From contig CANPOY010000032.1 of NCBI GenBank assembly GCA_947575805.1, positions 1-35,268 of the forward strand: DNA of 35,268 nucleotides. The letters are read 5' to 3'. The position numbers were made by a program, and so were the translations under genes. Shown here piece after piece: positions 8,204-15,855 of this stretch. Origin of the DNA: an uncultured Lachnospiraceae bacterium. Its GTDB lineage: Bacteria > Bacillota > Clostridia > Lachnospirales > Lachnospiraceae. Numbering within the stretch: the first letter of the stretch is position 1; the number at the start of each line of letters is the position of its first letter. A model generated the notes under the pieces. That model had not been told where the DNA came from. It worked only from the letters and a program-made list of their open reading frames with translations, and did not search any database.

Positions 8204-8653
8204 TTAGTTCAGCATCTTTTTCAGCTCATCCATAAAGGTATTGACATCCTTGAATTCCCTGTAGACAGAAGCAAAGCGGACATATGCCACAGGATCCACG
8301 GTTTTGAGCTTGTTCATCAGGAGCTCTCCGATTACCTGGCTGGAGATTTCCTTCTCCTCCATGTTCATGACCTCATTCTCCACCTCGTCCACCAGGCACG
8401 TAATCTGCTGGGCGCTGACCGGCCGCTTGTGGCAGGCACGAAGTACCCCCGCCTCAACCTTGGAGCGGTCATAGGCCTCTCTGTTGTTGTCCTTCTTAAT
8501 GATGATCAGCGGAATAGTCTCCACCTTCTCATAAGTCGTGAAACGCTTTCCGCATTCGTCGCATACCCGCCTCCGCCTGATGGAATTATTGTCTTCCGCC
8601 GGCCTGGAATCAATCACTCTTGTATTTTCATGACTGCAATAAGGGCACTTCAT
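8204..8653 (-). CDS. nrdR: Transcriptional repressor NrdR
   Basis: The 149-residue regulator senses ATP/dATP and represses ribonucleotide reductase genes. The N-terminal zinc ribbon has Cys3, Cys6, Cys31 and Cys34 (MKCPYCSHENTRVIDSRPAE begins the protein; VCDECGKRF carries the second pair). It is followed by an ATP-cone domain from about residue 48 (PLIIIKKDNNREAYDRSK). Length matches the family (about 150). The ATG at 8653 follows AAGGAGAG. The gene lies just downstream of ymxH, with a perfect 18-nt palindrome in the 66-bp gap. No nrd genes are in the window. Confidence 0.97.
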   Translation of the reverse strand: MKCPYCSHENTRVIDSRPAEDNNSIRRRRVCDECGKRFTTYEKVETIPLIIIKKDNNREAYDRSKVEAGVLRACHKRPVSAQQITCLVDEVENEVMNMEEKEISSQVIGELLMNKLKTVDPVAYVRFASVYREFKDVNTFMDELKKMLN

Positions 8654-8700
8654 GTTCGCTCTCCTTTTATGACAATTTTGCCTAAAAATCTATGTTTTTC

Positions 8701-8718
8701 TATGTTAAATTTAACATA
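8701..8718. promoter_or_regulatory. Perfect 18-nt palindrome between ymxH and nrdR
   Basis: TATGTTAAATTTAACATA is its own reverse complement. It sits directly after the ymxH stop and 48 bp before the nrdR ATG. It is AT-rich without a T run, so it looks more like an operator than a terminator. It does not match the published NrdR box as I remember it. The binding protein is unknown. Confidence 0.5.
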
Positions 8719-8719
8719 T

Positions 8720-8953
8720 TCAGCAATGAATGTCAACCAGAATGATGTCCGGCCCTATCTGACAAATATCCTTGAAGGGAATCACAATATCCGGTTCACA
8801 ATTGAGAAAATTGAGAATCTTATTGCCGCCGGGAACCATAATTTTGCAAATGCAGCCGCTGCAGGGATCAAACTCCAGATCGCATACCTTACCCAGCTTT
8901 TTACAGTTTTTGGTATTGATCACATCTTTGCATTTCAGCTCGGAAAATAACAC
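8720..8953 (-). CDS. YlmC/YmxH-family PRC-barrel protein
   Basis: The 77-residue protein matches the small YlmC/YmxH sporulation family, a single PRC-barrel-like domain. The start LFSELKCKDVINTKNCKKLG corresponds to the family's LSELxxKEVIN, then KxLG, and IVIPFKDICQIGPDIILVDI to its C-terminal strand. It carries six cysteines, more than I would expect. I chose the GTG at 8953 (AAGG about 7 nt upstream) because it starts exactly at the family N-terminus; the frame is open further upstream to 9040. The molecular role is unknown. In Bacillus and many Clostridia a homologue lies next to sigG, as here, though sigG is now divergent. Confidence 0.85.
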   Translation of the reverse strand: MLFSELKCKDVINTKNCKKLGKVCDLEFDPCSGCICKIMVPGGNKILNFLNCEPDIVIPFKDICQIGPDIILVDIHC

Positions 8954-9125
8954 GTTTCTACCTTCTTTACTGTAAACATCGTTGTAATAATATATGTTTT
9001 TCCCACGCCTTACAGAACTGAAAAGAACACGCTCCGCCATGGAATAATTTTCGCGGTCAGGTACATACTACCACTATTGAAATCAGTATAATGCAGGCGC
9101 GAAAAGCGCGGAAATGAGGAGACAC

Positions 9126-9905
9126 ATGGCACAGGGAAAAGTTGAAATCTGCGGAGTGAACACCTCCAGGCTACCGCTGTTAAAGGCAGAAGAAAAAGAA
9201 AAGCTGTTCCGGCAGATCGAAGCCGGCGACGCCAAAGCAAGAGAAACTTACATTGAAGGAAACCTGCGGCTCGTCCTAAGCGTTATCAAACGCTTTTCCT
9301 CCAGCAGCGAAAATGTTGACGATCTTTTTCAAATCGGCTGTGTGGGGCTCATTAAAGCCATTGACAATTTTGATTCCTCCCTGAACGTCAAGTTCTCCAC
9401 TTATGCTGTCCCCATGATCATCGGGGAGATCCGACGCTTCCTGCGGGATAACAGCCAGCTCAGAGTGTCCCGCTCCTTAAAAGACACCGCCTACAAGGCC
9501 ATCTATGCCCGAGAGTCCCTGACCAGGCGGAATCTGAAGGAGCCTTCCATCGAGGAAGTCTCCGCCGAAATCGGTGTCTCCAAGGAAGACATTGCCTACG
9601 CGCTGGATGCAGTTCAAAGCCCCATGAGCCTCTATGAGCCCATTTTCACCGACGGCGGCGACACGCTCTATGTGATGGACCAGATCAGCGACAAGAAAAA
9701 TAAGGAGGAAACCTGGGTAGAACACCTTTCCCTCAGTGAGGCCATGAAAAAGCTGAACCCCAGGGAACACGAGATCATCTCCCTGCGGTTCTTTGAAGGA
9801 AAGACCCAGATGGAAGTAGCCGAGTCTATCGGCATCTCCCAGGCCCAGGTCTCAAGACTGGAAAAGAATGCCCTGCGGACCATGCGGACCTATCTGAGCG
9901 CATAA
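9126..9905 (+). CDS. sigG: Forespore sigma factor SigG
   Basis: The 259-residue sigma-70 family protein directs late forespore transcription after engulfment. The N-terminus MAQGKVEICGVNTSRLPLL is the SigG signature that distinguishes it from SigF. Region 2 (NLRLVLSVIKRF, DLFQIGCVGLIKAIDNFD, KFSTYAVPMIIGEIRRFLRD), region 3 and region 4 (the helix-turn-helix TQMEVAESIGISQAQVSRLE) follow in order. The ATG at 9126 is chosen over the in-frame ATG at 9114 because AGGAG lies 5 nt before it. In Bacillus and many Clostridia sigG directly follows sigE on the same strand; here it is on the opposite strand, about 9.7 kb away. A strong terminator follows. I found no convincing SigF or SigG promoter in the 85 bp upstream. 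Confidence 0.96.
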   Translation: MAQGKVEICGVNTSRLPLLKAEEKEKLFRQIEAGDAKARETYIEGNLRLVLSVIKRFSSSSENVDDLFQIGCVGLIKAIDNFDSSLNVKFSTYAVPMIIGEIRRFLRDNSQLRVSRSLKDTAYKAIYARESLTRRNLKEPSIEEVSAEIGVSKEDIAYALDAVQSPMSLYEPIFTDGGDTLYVMDQISDKKNKEETWVEHLSLSEAMKKLNPREHEIISLRFFEGKTQMEVAESIGISQAQVSRLEKNALRTMRTYLSA

Positions 9906-9942
9906 AGAGGATCATACCCCGTAACGGGGCATGACCCTCTTT
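9904..9942. terminator. Terminator after sigG, shared with the ABC operon
   Basis: AAAGAGG and CCTCTTT frame an inner CCCCG-TAA-CGGGG hairpin, forming a long stem with minor mismatches that ends in TTTCCTTT on the plus strand. It lies between the convergent sigG and ABC genes and could work in both directions. Confidence 0.75.
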
Positions 9943-9989
9943 CCTTTCAAGTTTACCCCGGGAAGCAGGCTGTTTTGTTTTCTGTCCAC

Positions 9990-11867
9990 TCACACGTAGT
10001 ACTGTGCCTGCGCCTCCCACATTCTATGGTATACTCCTCCCTCATCCGCCACAAGCTCCTCATGGGTTCCGTTCTGGACGATCCGTCCCTCATCAAACAC
10101 GACAACCTCATCACAAAAGCGGCAGCTGCTCATACGATGGGAAATAAAGACCGCGGTCTTTTCCTCAACCATATCATTGAAGCGTGTATAAATATCCTGT
10201 TCGGCAATGGGATCCAGGGCACTTGTGGGCTCATCCAGTATCACCATCGGGGCATCCCGGTACAATGCCCTGGCCAGAGCTATCTTCTGCTTTTCGCCTC
10301 CTGATATTTCGATTCCCTCTTCATCTCCCTCCTGCTGATCCTTTAAGAGCCTGGAATCAATCCCGCTCTGCATGCTCTTGACTCTTTCATAGATACCGGC
10401 ATCCTGAAGGCTTTTTATCACCCTGTCCCTGTCAAATTCAGGTCCTGCCGCCACATTTTCCGCTACCGAGAAAGAGAAGATTTTGTAATCCTGAAATACA
10501 ATGGAGAAGAGCCTGATATATTCATCATAATTATATTTGCGGATGTCAATGCCATTTAAAAGAATCTCTCCCTCAGTAGGATCATAAAGCCTGCACAGAA
10601 GCTTGATGAAGGTAGTCTTGCCTGCCCCGTTGGCACCTACGATTGCCAGTTTGCGGCCTTGCTTCAGGCGAAAGGATACATTACTTAAAACCATCTTGTC
10701 ATTGTTGGGATAGTGGAAGCTCACATTCCGAAACTCCAGCTCATACTCGTTATCAATACGCTTTTCCACAGGGAGCGTACCATCATACTTTTGGTTTTTG
10801 ACAGCCATCAGCTCATTGTAACTCTCCATATAAATATTCTGTGTATTAATACCGATAAGCAGAGAAAACAGTACACCGATCTGCGACTGCAGAAGGGTGA
10901 TGGCACTGATGTATTTTGTCACTTCTCCTATGGTTATCATGCCGTAAATAGCCTTGATTCCCACATATACATAAACTGCCACGATAAACAGATTCTGTAC
11001 AAGCAGTGCCAATGCTCCCACCTTCAAAGTGTCTCTGATCGCCTGCTTCTGCGCACTCTCAATATCATCCCGGGCTTCCATGCCTTTCCTCCGGATCATA
11101 TCGAACATTTTAAAGATCCGAATGTCCTTACCCATGGAATAATTACTGATCAGGTTATAGAAAAACCAGTAAATTCTCCCGTTCCTCACCCCTATCTGGT
11201 CACAATTGTACCGAATCTTCCCCTGCCTTGCCTCGCATTTACTCCCCACATAGATGGTAATAACCAGCAGCCCGAGAAGCAGGAAATAGCTGACCGGCGA
11301 CGCGAAAAAGGCATACACTGCCCCTTCCCCATGATAAGGCGAGGCGATAAACAGTCCGGCCATGGCAGCCACCGCTCCGACGCAGGAAAACACGACACCA
11401 ATCAAATCCATGGATTTGATTAAATAGTCACCCATGCCCCCCATCTTATCCGTATTGGCATCCGCCTGGGCAATGAGCTCCAGCGTGCTGTTTCTTTCCA
11501 GAAGGTCATAATCAAGACTCATCGCCTTGGATCCTATATCCCTGTTCTTCCGATGGGACACAATCTGCCAGTGAATCTGCAGCATCCTCATCATTGCGCT
11601 GCGGATCAGTTCCATCAGCATCCAGCCTCCCACCATCACCACGGCAACCGTAAGAATCTTTTTCTTATCTTCCCGATTCACCAGCATATCCACGATTTCC
11701 GCGCTCAGGATCATGTGCAGAAAGGGTATGGCCCGCCCCATGAGTGTATACACAATACTGGCAGGAATATACGAGGGACAAAGATGGTATATATTGCCGA
11801 TATTCTTCTTAAAACATTTCCAAAAAGGGAGCTTGTTACTCTTAGCATCCGCATTATTTTTCTTCAT
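9990..11867 (-). CDS. ABC exporter half-transporter (TMD-NBD), third gene of operon
   Basis: The 625-residue type I ABC exporter half has an N-terminal six-helix membrane domain (about residues 25-330) fused to an ATPase domain. Motifs are intact: Walker A GANGAGKTTFIKLL, Q-loop FQD, signature ISGGEKQKIALARAL, Walker B MVILDEPTSALD and the switch histidine in AVFISHRMSS. The ATG at 11867 has GGGAGG 9 nt upstream. It overlaps the preceding ABC gene by 14 nt, so the two are probably translated together and form a heterodimer. The substrate is unknown. Similar pairs beside LytTR systems often export peptides or antimicrobial compounds, but that is inference. Downstream lies the sigG terminator in convergent orientation. 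Confidence 0.92.
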   Translation of the reverse strand: MKKNNADAKSNKLPFWKCFKKNIGNIYHLCPSYIPASIVYTLMGRAIPFLHMILSAEIVDMLVNREDKKKILTVAVVMVGGWMLMELIRSAMMRMLQIHWQIVSHRKNRDIGSKAMSLDYDLLERNSTLELIAQADANTDKMGGMGDYLIKSMDLIGVVFSCVGAVAAMAGLFIASPYHGEGAVYAFFASPVSYFLLLGLLVITIYVGSKCEARQGKIRYNCDQIGVRNGRIYWFFYNLISNYSMGKDIRIFKMFDMIRRKGMEARDDIESAQKQAIRDTLKVGALALLVQNLFIVAVYVYVGIKAIYGMITIGEVTKYISAITLLQSQIGVLFSLLIGINTQNIYMESYNELMAVKNQKYDGTLPVEKRIDNEYELEFRNVSFHYPNNDKMVLSNVSFRLKQGRKLAIVGANGAGKTTFIKLLCRLYDPTEGEILLNGIDIRKYNYDEYIRLFSIVFQDYKIFSFSVAENVAAGPEFDRDRVIKSLQDAGIYERVKSMQSGIDSRLLKDQQEGDEEGIEISGGEKQKIALARALYRDAPMVILDEPTSALDPIAEQDIYTRFNDMVEEKTAVFISHRMSSCRFCDEVVVFDEGRIVQNGTHEELVADEGGVYHRMWEAQAQYYV

Positions 11868-13725
11868 GATTTTCGGCCTCCCCTTCCTTATAATACTGAC
11901 TCTGCACCTCAAAAACCTCCGCATATTTCCCCTTCTTTTTCAGGAGTTCGTCATGAGTCCCGGTTTCCATAATTCTGCCGTTCTCCATGAAGAGGATCTT
12001 ATCACAGAACTTCGTGCTGGCAAGCCTGTGGGAGATAAACAACGCTGATTTTCCCCGGGTTGCCGATTTATATTCTTCATACATATTGCTTTCCGCAATG
12101 GGATCCAATGCGGCCGTCGGCTCGTCAAGCACCAGCATGGGAGCATCCTTATACAGACACCTGGCAAGCATAAGCTTCTGCATTGTGCCTCCTGAAAGCT
12201 GGATCCCGTCAGGGTCAAAGTTTTGGGTCAGATTCGTCAGCTCCTTCCGCTCAAGAGCCTCCACATCCTTCCACAATCCGGCCCGGTGCAGGCATTCACG
12301 AACCTTTTCCATATCCGTCTCCGCCTCTACATGTGCCGATATGTTGCTGGCAATGGAAACCGGTACCGTATTAATATCCTGGAAAATAACCGCCAGAAGC
12401 TCGTGGTACTGGTCCAGATTCAATGTTTCAATGGAACGGCCGCCAATCAGGATCTCTCCGCCTGTAGGGTGGTAGAATCCACACAGCAGCTTTACAAGGG
12501 TGGTCTTCCCTGCCCCGTTGTGCCCGACAAGCGCGATCTTCTCCCCCGGCCTAATGGTAAAGGATATGCTTTTCAGAATGTCCTCGCCTGCTTCTTCATA
12601 GCGAAAAGACACGTTTCTGAATTCAATCTCGGGAAGCTGTCTGTACCACTCAGAAGGAATACTTACCCCTTCCTCCCGCAGAAATTTGTTAGGATAATCC
12701 ATCATTTTGCGATATTCACATACCATCTGATTCCCTTCCAGCAGATAACTGATATGATAACGCAATAGTCCGAACCATTGGGCAAGTCCGGCGACCACGC
12801 CCAGACCCAGCGTAAATTCCGCTATGCTTAAAGAACCGTCCAGCACCCCGGTGACCAGAATGCCATACGCCAGAAGATCCCTTGCCGCAGCAAAAACAGC
12901 ATCGGATACACTTACTGCATACTTGCGCCTGCCCTGACTTTCCCCCAAAGCCCTGTTTCTGCCTTCCAGCCTGTCAAACCCGGAACGAAACCAGTCAGCC
13001 ATATTGTAGATACGAATATCCTTGCCGTTCTCCACGGATGTTGTCTGCTGTTTGAGATAATAAAACCTGCCCCATATCCTGAACTGCTCGTCCATAGTTT
13101 TGGCTCTGAATTTACGGGACCGTGCCTCCAGCAAAGAGCTGACAATAGACATGACCACTATGATCACCATAATCCGCCAGTCAAAAAAGGAGATTGTCAG
13201 GGAATAAAGAAAAATTCCCAGAACCGTCGCAACGATCAGCGGATAATTGATGTATATCAGGTTTACGCCCTCCCTGAACGTGTTGACGGCATGGGTGGCC
13301 CGGGTCAGAAGACGCTGCTGCGCGGGGGACTCCACATTATCATAATCCGCATGCAGGCTTTTCTCAACGAGGTTCATCAGAAACTCCCTGTTCTGGGCAA
13401 TCTCGTAATAATGATCGCTCCACGACTTAATATACTGGCTCCCAAACTGGCAAATCATGAACACAGCCAGCATAACGGCCATGACCATCAGATAATGTTC
13501 GATCCTGCCCTTTTCCGTGATACTTGCAACGACTGCGGCAAGAGTGATCGTCCCCACCATACTCCCTGCCAGATTGAAAAATACCGATCCATACACCCCC
13601 AGTATCATGACGGGATTTACTTTATACAAGGTCTTATACGCGTACCGAACGTTGCCAAACAACGAGTACTTCTTTTCTTTCCTGTTCATACCAGTCTCCT
13701 GCTCTTTCCCTTCCTTTTTCATCAT
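11854..13725 (-). CDS. ABC exporter half-transporter (TMD-NBD), second gene of operon
   Basis: The 623-residue ABC exporter half has a membrane domain over residues 30-335 and a complete ATPase domain: Walker A GHNGAGKTT (401-409), Q-loop FQD, signature LSGGTMQKLMLARCL, Walker B MLVLDEPTAALD and the switch region ALFISHRLAS. The glutamate after Walker B is present, so both catalytic sites of a heterodimer with the downstream protein could be active. The start overlaps the stop of the preceding gene by ATGA. It is closely related in architecture to its neighbour, suggesting an old duplication. The substrate is unknown. Confidence 0.92.
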   Translation of the reverse strand: MMKKEGKEQETGMNRKEKKYSLFGNVRYAYKTLYKVNPVMILGVYGSVFFNLAGSMVGTITLAAVVASITEKGRIEHYLMVMAVMLAVFMICQFGSQYIKSWSDHYYEIAQNREFLMNLVEKSLHADYDNVESPAQQRLLTRATHAVNTFREGVNLIYINYPLIVATVLGIFLYSLTISFFDWRIMVIIVVMSIVSSLLEARSRKFRAKTMDEQFRIWGRFYYLKQQTTSVENGKDIRIYNMADWFRSGFDRLEGRNRALGESQGRRKYAVSVSDAVFAAARDLLAYGILVTGVLDGSLSIAEFTLGLGVVAGLAQWFGLLRYHISYLLEGNQMVCEYRKMMDYPNKFLREEGVSIPSEWYRQLPEIEFRNVSFRYEEAGEDILKSISFTIRPGEKIALVGHNGAGKTTLVKLLCGFYHPTGGEILIGGRSIETLNLDQYHELLAVIFQDINTVPVSIASNISAHVEAETDMEKVRECLHRAGLWKDVEALERKELTNLTQNFDPDGIQLSGGTMQKLMLARCLYKDAPMLVLDEPTAALDPIAESNMYEEYKSATRGKSALFISHRLASTKFCDKILFMENGRIMETGTHDELLKKKGKYAEVFEVQSQYYKEGEAENHEEK

Positions 13726-14912
13726 TTCGCCAAAGCCTCCTTCTTTCTCAGGAGCAGCCTCGCCAGGGCGATTCCCTGCAGCTCGGCCTCCAAGAAGTTC
13801 TTCCCTTCTTCCGAAATTTCCTGGTCTACTCCCTTTGGAAGCTTCCGAATGGTATCATAAACGCCAGCTTTCCGCAACGCTTCAATGACCTGGTCTCTTG
13901 AGTAATTCTGATATAAGGCCACATTGTTGAAAACGGTGTCTTTGAACATGTACATCTGCGGATAACTCACAGGATTCGCGTGCTCATTGCTTTCCCGGGT
14001 CAACAGGCTTTCCATCTCCGCCATTTCCTTCTCCAATGCTTTTAACTGAAGGATACCGTCGGCAATCTTCCTACAGGGCTTGAAAACAAAATTCATAATA
14101 TAGATAATGGCCGCCAATTCACCCATTGTAATCCTGCCCGTCACCACAAAGAACATGCTGCTCCACAGAACGATCAGCAACGCCCCATTGCTGACAAAAG
14201 AAGCCAGTGCCTTCAGCCAGTACAGCGTCCGGGAAGCTGATTCCTTTTCCCGGCAGATATAGTCATTTAAGTTTTCCTGTCTCACCAGGAACTGCTTCAC
14301 CGCGTCAAAGGCTCTGAGCACCTTACGCCCGCCCAGTACGCTTCTGACTCCGTCAAGATAGCCCTCCAGTGCCCTGGTATATCGCTCTTCCGTGAAACAT
14401 GCCTTCCTTTTCAGCATGCACGAAACTGCAAACTGCCCCGCACTGATCACAGCAACGACCGGCAGAATTAAGGGCTCTGTGCACAGCAGGTAAATCACCG
14501 CCGTAATCACGTACACAGCCTGCAGGATCATGTCATACAGATTATTGACTCCGTCCTCCAATATCATTCTGATACCGGCCGCATATTTTGATAGATAATA
14601 GTCCAGGCTCTTTTTCTCAAACTGGTCTTCGGAAATAGAAAACAGCCTGTGGATCAGCTGATTCCGCAGATCCCTTTCCATATCCCCCGCAACGATTGCC
14701 TGACGGCTCCTGCCCAGCCACTCAAAAAGTAATACCCCCAGGCTGAAGGCCGCCACAATCGGACATTTTTCCAACAGCTCCCCGATATTGTCGGAATCTA
14801 TCAGAAACTGTATCACACGGGCTCGCAGAGGGGACATAACGCCTAAAATTACCACGGGAACCAGGCTGAGCATAACCCTGCCTGCATTTTTTCTGTAAGT
14901 ATCTTTAATCAT
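13722..14912 (-). CDS. ABC exporter membrane domain with vestigial ATPase domain
   Basis: The 396-residue product has a normal exporter membrane domain (residues 1 to about 305, six helices) but only about 85 residues of ATPase domain. The alignment jumps from the end of the membrane domain (MESLLTRES) straight to the Q-loop segment (VSYPQMYMFKDTVFNNVAL, about 315-333), so Walker A is missing. Where LSGGQ should be it reads LEAELQ (374-379), and the chain ends at ALARLLLRKKEALAK before any Walker B. It cannot hydrolyse ATP on its own. The frame is otherwise intact and its stop overlaps the next start (ATGA). It may be a decaying gene, or a membrane subunit or sensor for the two intact ABC proteins. 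ATG at 14912; promoter at 14937-14964. Confidence 0.85.
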   Translation of the reverse strand: MIKDTYRKNAGRVMLSLVPVVILGVMSPLRARVIQFLIDSDNIGELLEKCPIVAAFSLGVLLFEWLGRSRQAIVAGDMERDLRNQLIHRLFSISEDQFEKKSLDYYLSKYAAGIRMILEDGVNNLYDMILQAVYVITAVIYLLCTEPLILPVVAVISAGQFAVSCMLKRKACFTEERYTRALEGYLDGVRSVLGGRKVLRAFDAVKQFLVRQENLNDYICREKESASRTLYWLKALASFVSNGALLIVLWSSMFFVVTGRITMGELAAIIYIMNFVFKPCRKIADGILQLKALEKEMAEMESLLTRESNEHANPVSYPQMYMFKDTVFNNVALYQNYSRDQVIEALRKAGVYDTIRKLPKGVDQEISEEGKNFLEAELQGIALARLLLRKKEALAK

Positions 14913-14936
14913 TCTTATTCTCCTCCCTTCCCCCTT

Positions 14937-14964
14937 ATCTTACCACGTTCTCGAATAATAACAA
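14937..14964 (-). promoter_or_regulatory. Promoter P1 of the ABC operon
   Basis: TTGTTA (-35, 14959-14964) and TAAGAT (-10, 14937-14942) are 16 bp apart on the minus strand, about 25 bp before the first ABC start. The inverted repeat at 14966-15000 abuts the -35, a position suited to an activator or repressor site. Confidence 0.6.
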
Positions 14965-14965
14965 A

Positions 14966-15000
14966 AATCGTGCACGAATTGTTTATTTTCGTGCACGATT
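14966..15000 (-). promoter_or_regulatory. Perfect 13-bp inverted repeat: operator and/or terminator
   Basis: AATCGTGCACGAA and TTCGTGCACGATT flank a 9-nt loop. Each arm contains the palindrome TCGTGCACGA, so the site is also a direct repeat with a 21-bp period, the spacing of LytTR-family binding sites (9-bp repeats, about 12-bp spacer). On the minus strand a T run follows, so the same sequence could form an intrinsic terminator for RNA from P2. The two readings are not exclusive. Confidence 0.6.
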
Positions 15001-15070
15001 GCGGTTTATACCCTTCCGGATGGTACAAACCATGATGGAAGCCCGACTCAGCAAATCATTCTTCCAATTT

Positions 15071-15098
15071 ATTTTACCATATTTTGTGTAGACGAAAA
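15071..15098 (-). promoter_or_regulatory. Candidate promoter P2
   Basis: TAAAAT (-10, 15071-15076) lies 16 bp from a weak -35 (TTTTCG, 15093-15098). It would start an RNA near 15064 that either ends at the hairpin 14966-15000, giving about 100 nt, or reads into the ABC operon. A weak -35 suggests dependence on an activator. Confidence 0.4.
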
Positions 15099-15100
15099 AA

Positions 15101-15133
15101 ATCGTGCACGAACTGTTCATTTCCGTACACGAT
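15101..15133 (-). terminator. Terminator hairpin of the LytTR-kinase operon
   Basis: In minus-strand RNA a 12-bp stem forms (AUCGUGUACGGA with UUCGUGCACGAU), including two G-U pairs, with a 9-nt loop and then seven T. The two changes relative to copy 1 keep pairing only in the minus-strand RNA. This supports a real RNA hairpin terminating the kinase transcript, 36 bp after its stop codon. It may also serve as a DNA-binding site. Confidence 0.7.
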
Positions 15134-15168
15134 CTGCACCTCCCGTTACTCCGGCTCTCCGGGAGCCG

Positions 15169-15819
15169 TCACAGCGGCAGCATAATCTCTGTGGAAAACA
15201 CGCCGGGCTCATTGGCCCGTCTGATATAGCCGTTATACTTATCCACCACCAGGTCAATCCGTTTCAGGCCGTGCCCATGATCGCCCCGCTTATTTGAAAT
15301 ATACTCCGCGTCAAGCCTGCGGATTACTTCACCGGTGGAATTGGTAGCGGCAATGTACAGCTGCCGCTTCCGGATACATAGATAGATCCGCAGAAACCGC
15401 TCTGCATCTGCCGGCATTTTCCGGCAGGACTCCACCGCATTATCAATCAGGTTTCCTATGATAACACACAGGTCCATATCCCCAATCACCAGATTTTCTG
15501 CAGCCTCCGCCTTGCAGATGACACGGATCTTCTCCTTTTCGGCAATACTCAGCTTACTGTTGAGGATTGCATCCAGGCTGACATTGCCCGTGGTATATTG
15601 CACCCTGATGTCATCCAGGTCTCCCTCCAGCTCATTCAGATACCGTTCCGCCTCCTCAACCTGCCCCATGGCAAGATGCGCCTTAAGCTTCTGAAGATGA
15701 TTATGGTAGTCATGACGCCAGCCCCGCATAATCATATAGATCTCATTCACTTCCTCAACCTGCCTGGACATCACCTTTACCTGATAATCCAGATATTTTC
15801 TGTCTCCAAAACGAAACAT
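15169..15819 (-). CDS. Soluble GHKL sensor histidine kinase (AgrC-type catalytic part)
   Basis: The 216-residue protein is the cytoplasmic half of an AgrC/CitA-like kinase. A helix precedes the phosphoacceptor site WRHDYHNHL (His36). The ATPase domain has the N box NLIDNAVESC and the glycine-rich GDHGHGLKRI. It has no transmembrane segment, whereas AgrC-type kinases usually carry about six helices at the N-terminus. The ATG at 15819 has GGGAGG 6 nt upstream, so the short form appears genuine and not a wrong start. It follows the LytTR regulator by 36 bp and should phosphorylate it. What it senses is unclear: it may need a membrane partner or read a cytoplasmic signal. Confidence 0.88.
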   Translation of the reverse strand: MFRFGDRKYLDYQVKVMSRQVEEVNEIYMIMRGWRHDYHNHLQKLKAHLAMGQVEEAERYLNELEGDLDDIRVQYTTGNVSLDAILNSKLSIAEKEKIRVICKAEAAENLVIGDMDLCVIIGNLIDNAVESCRKMPADAERFLRIYLCIRKRQLYIAATNSTGEVIRRLDAEYISNKRGDHGHGLKRIDLVVDKYNGYIRRANEPGVFSTEIMLPL

Positions 15820-15855
15820 CCAACGCCTCCCGACTCCGGTCTGCCCCTTCCCGCA

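Larger units (their letters stand above)
14927..15000 (-). repeat. Module copy 1: hairpin plus promoter before the ABC operon
   Basis: On the minus strand this 74-bp segment aligns without gaps to 15061-15134, about 72 percent identical by hand count. It holds an inverted repeat, a T run, a TGGTAAGAT -10 region and GGAAG. The copies are 134 bp apart in direct orientation. Most differences in the hairpin are A/G or C/T changes. Confidence 0.75.
15061..15134 (-). repeat. Module copy 2: hairpin plus promoter after the kinase gene
   Basis: This is the second copy of the 74-bp module at 14927-15000. Between GCACGAT of the hairpin and the -10 hexamer (TAAGAT or TAAAAT) there are 24 bp in both copies, although the sequence in between is largely different. 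That conserved spacing argues for function. Confidence 0.75.

Noticed and set aside
9041..9125. SigF/SigG-dependent promoter before sigG
   Set aside because: A TATAAT is present at 9087-9092 but without a usable -35, and no spacing fits the SigF/SigG consensus convincingly.
14979..15050. Peptide pheromone precursor between the two modules
   Set aside because: The only frame (TTG-started, 23 codons, very basic) has a weak ribosome site, no leader or double-glycine motif, and runs into the hairpin.
14966..15133. CRISPR array from the repeated TCGTGCACGA units
   Set aside because: Only four copies, with paired spacing of 21 bp inside hairpins and a 134-bp offset; no cas genes.
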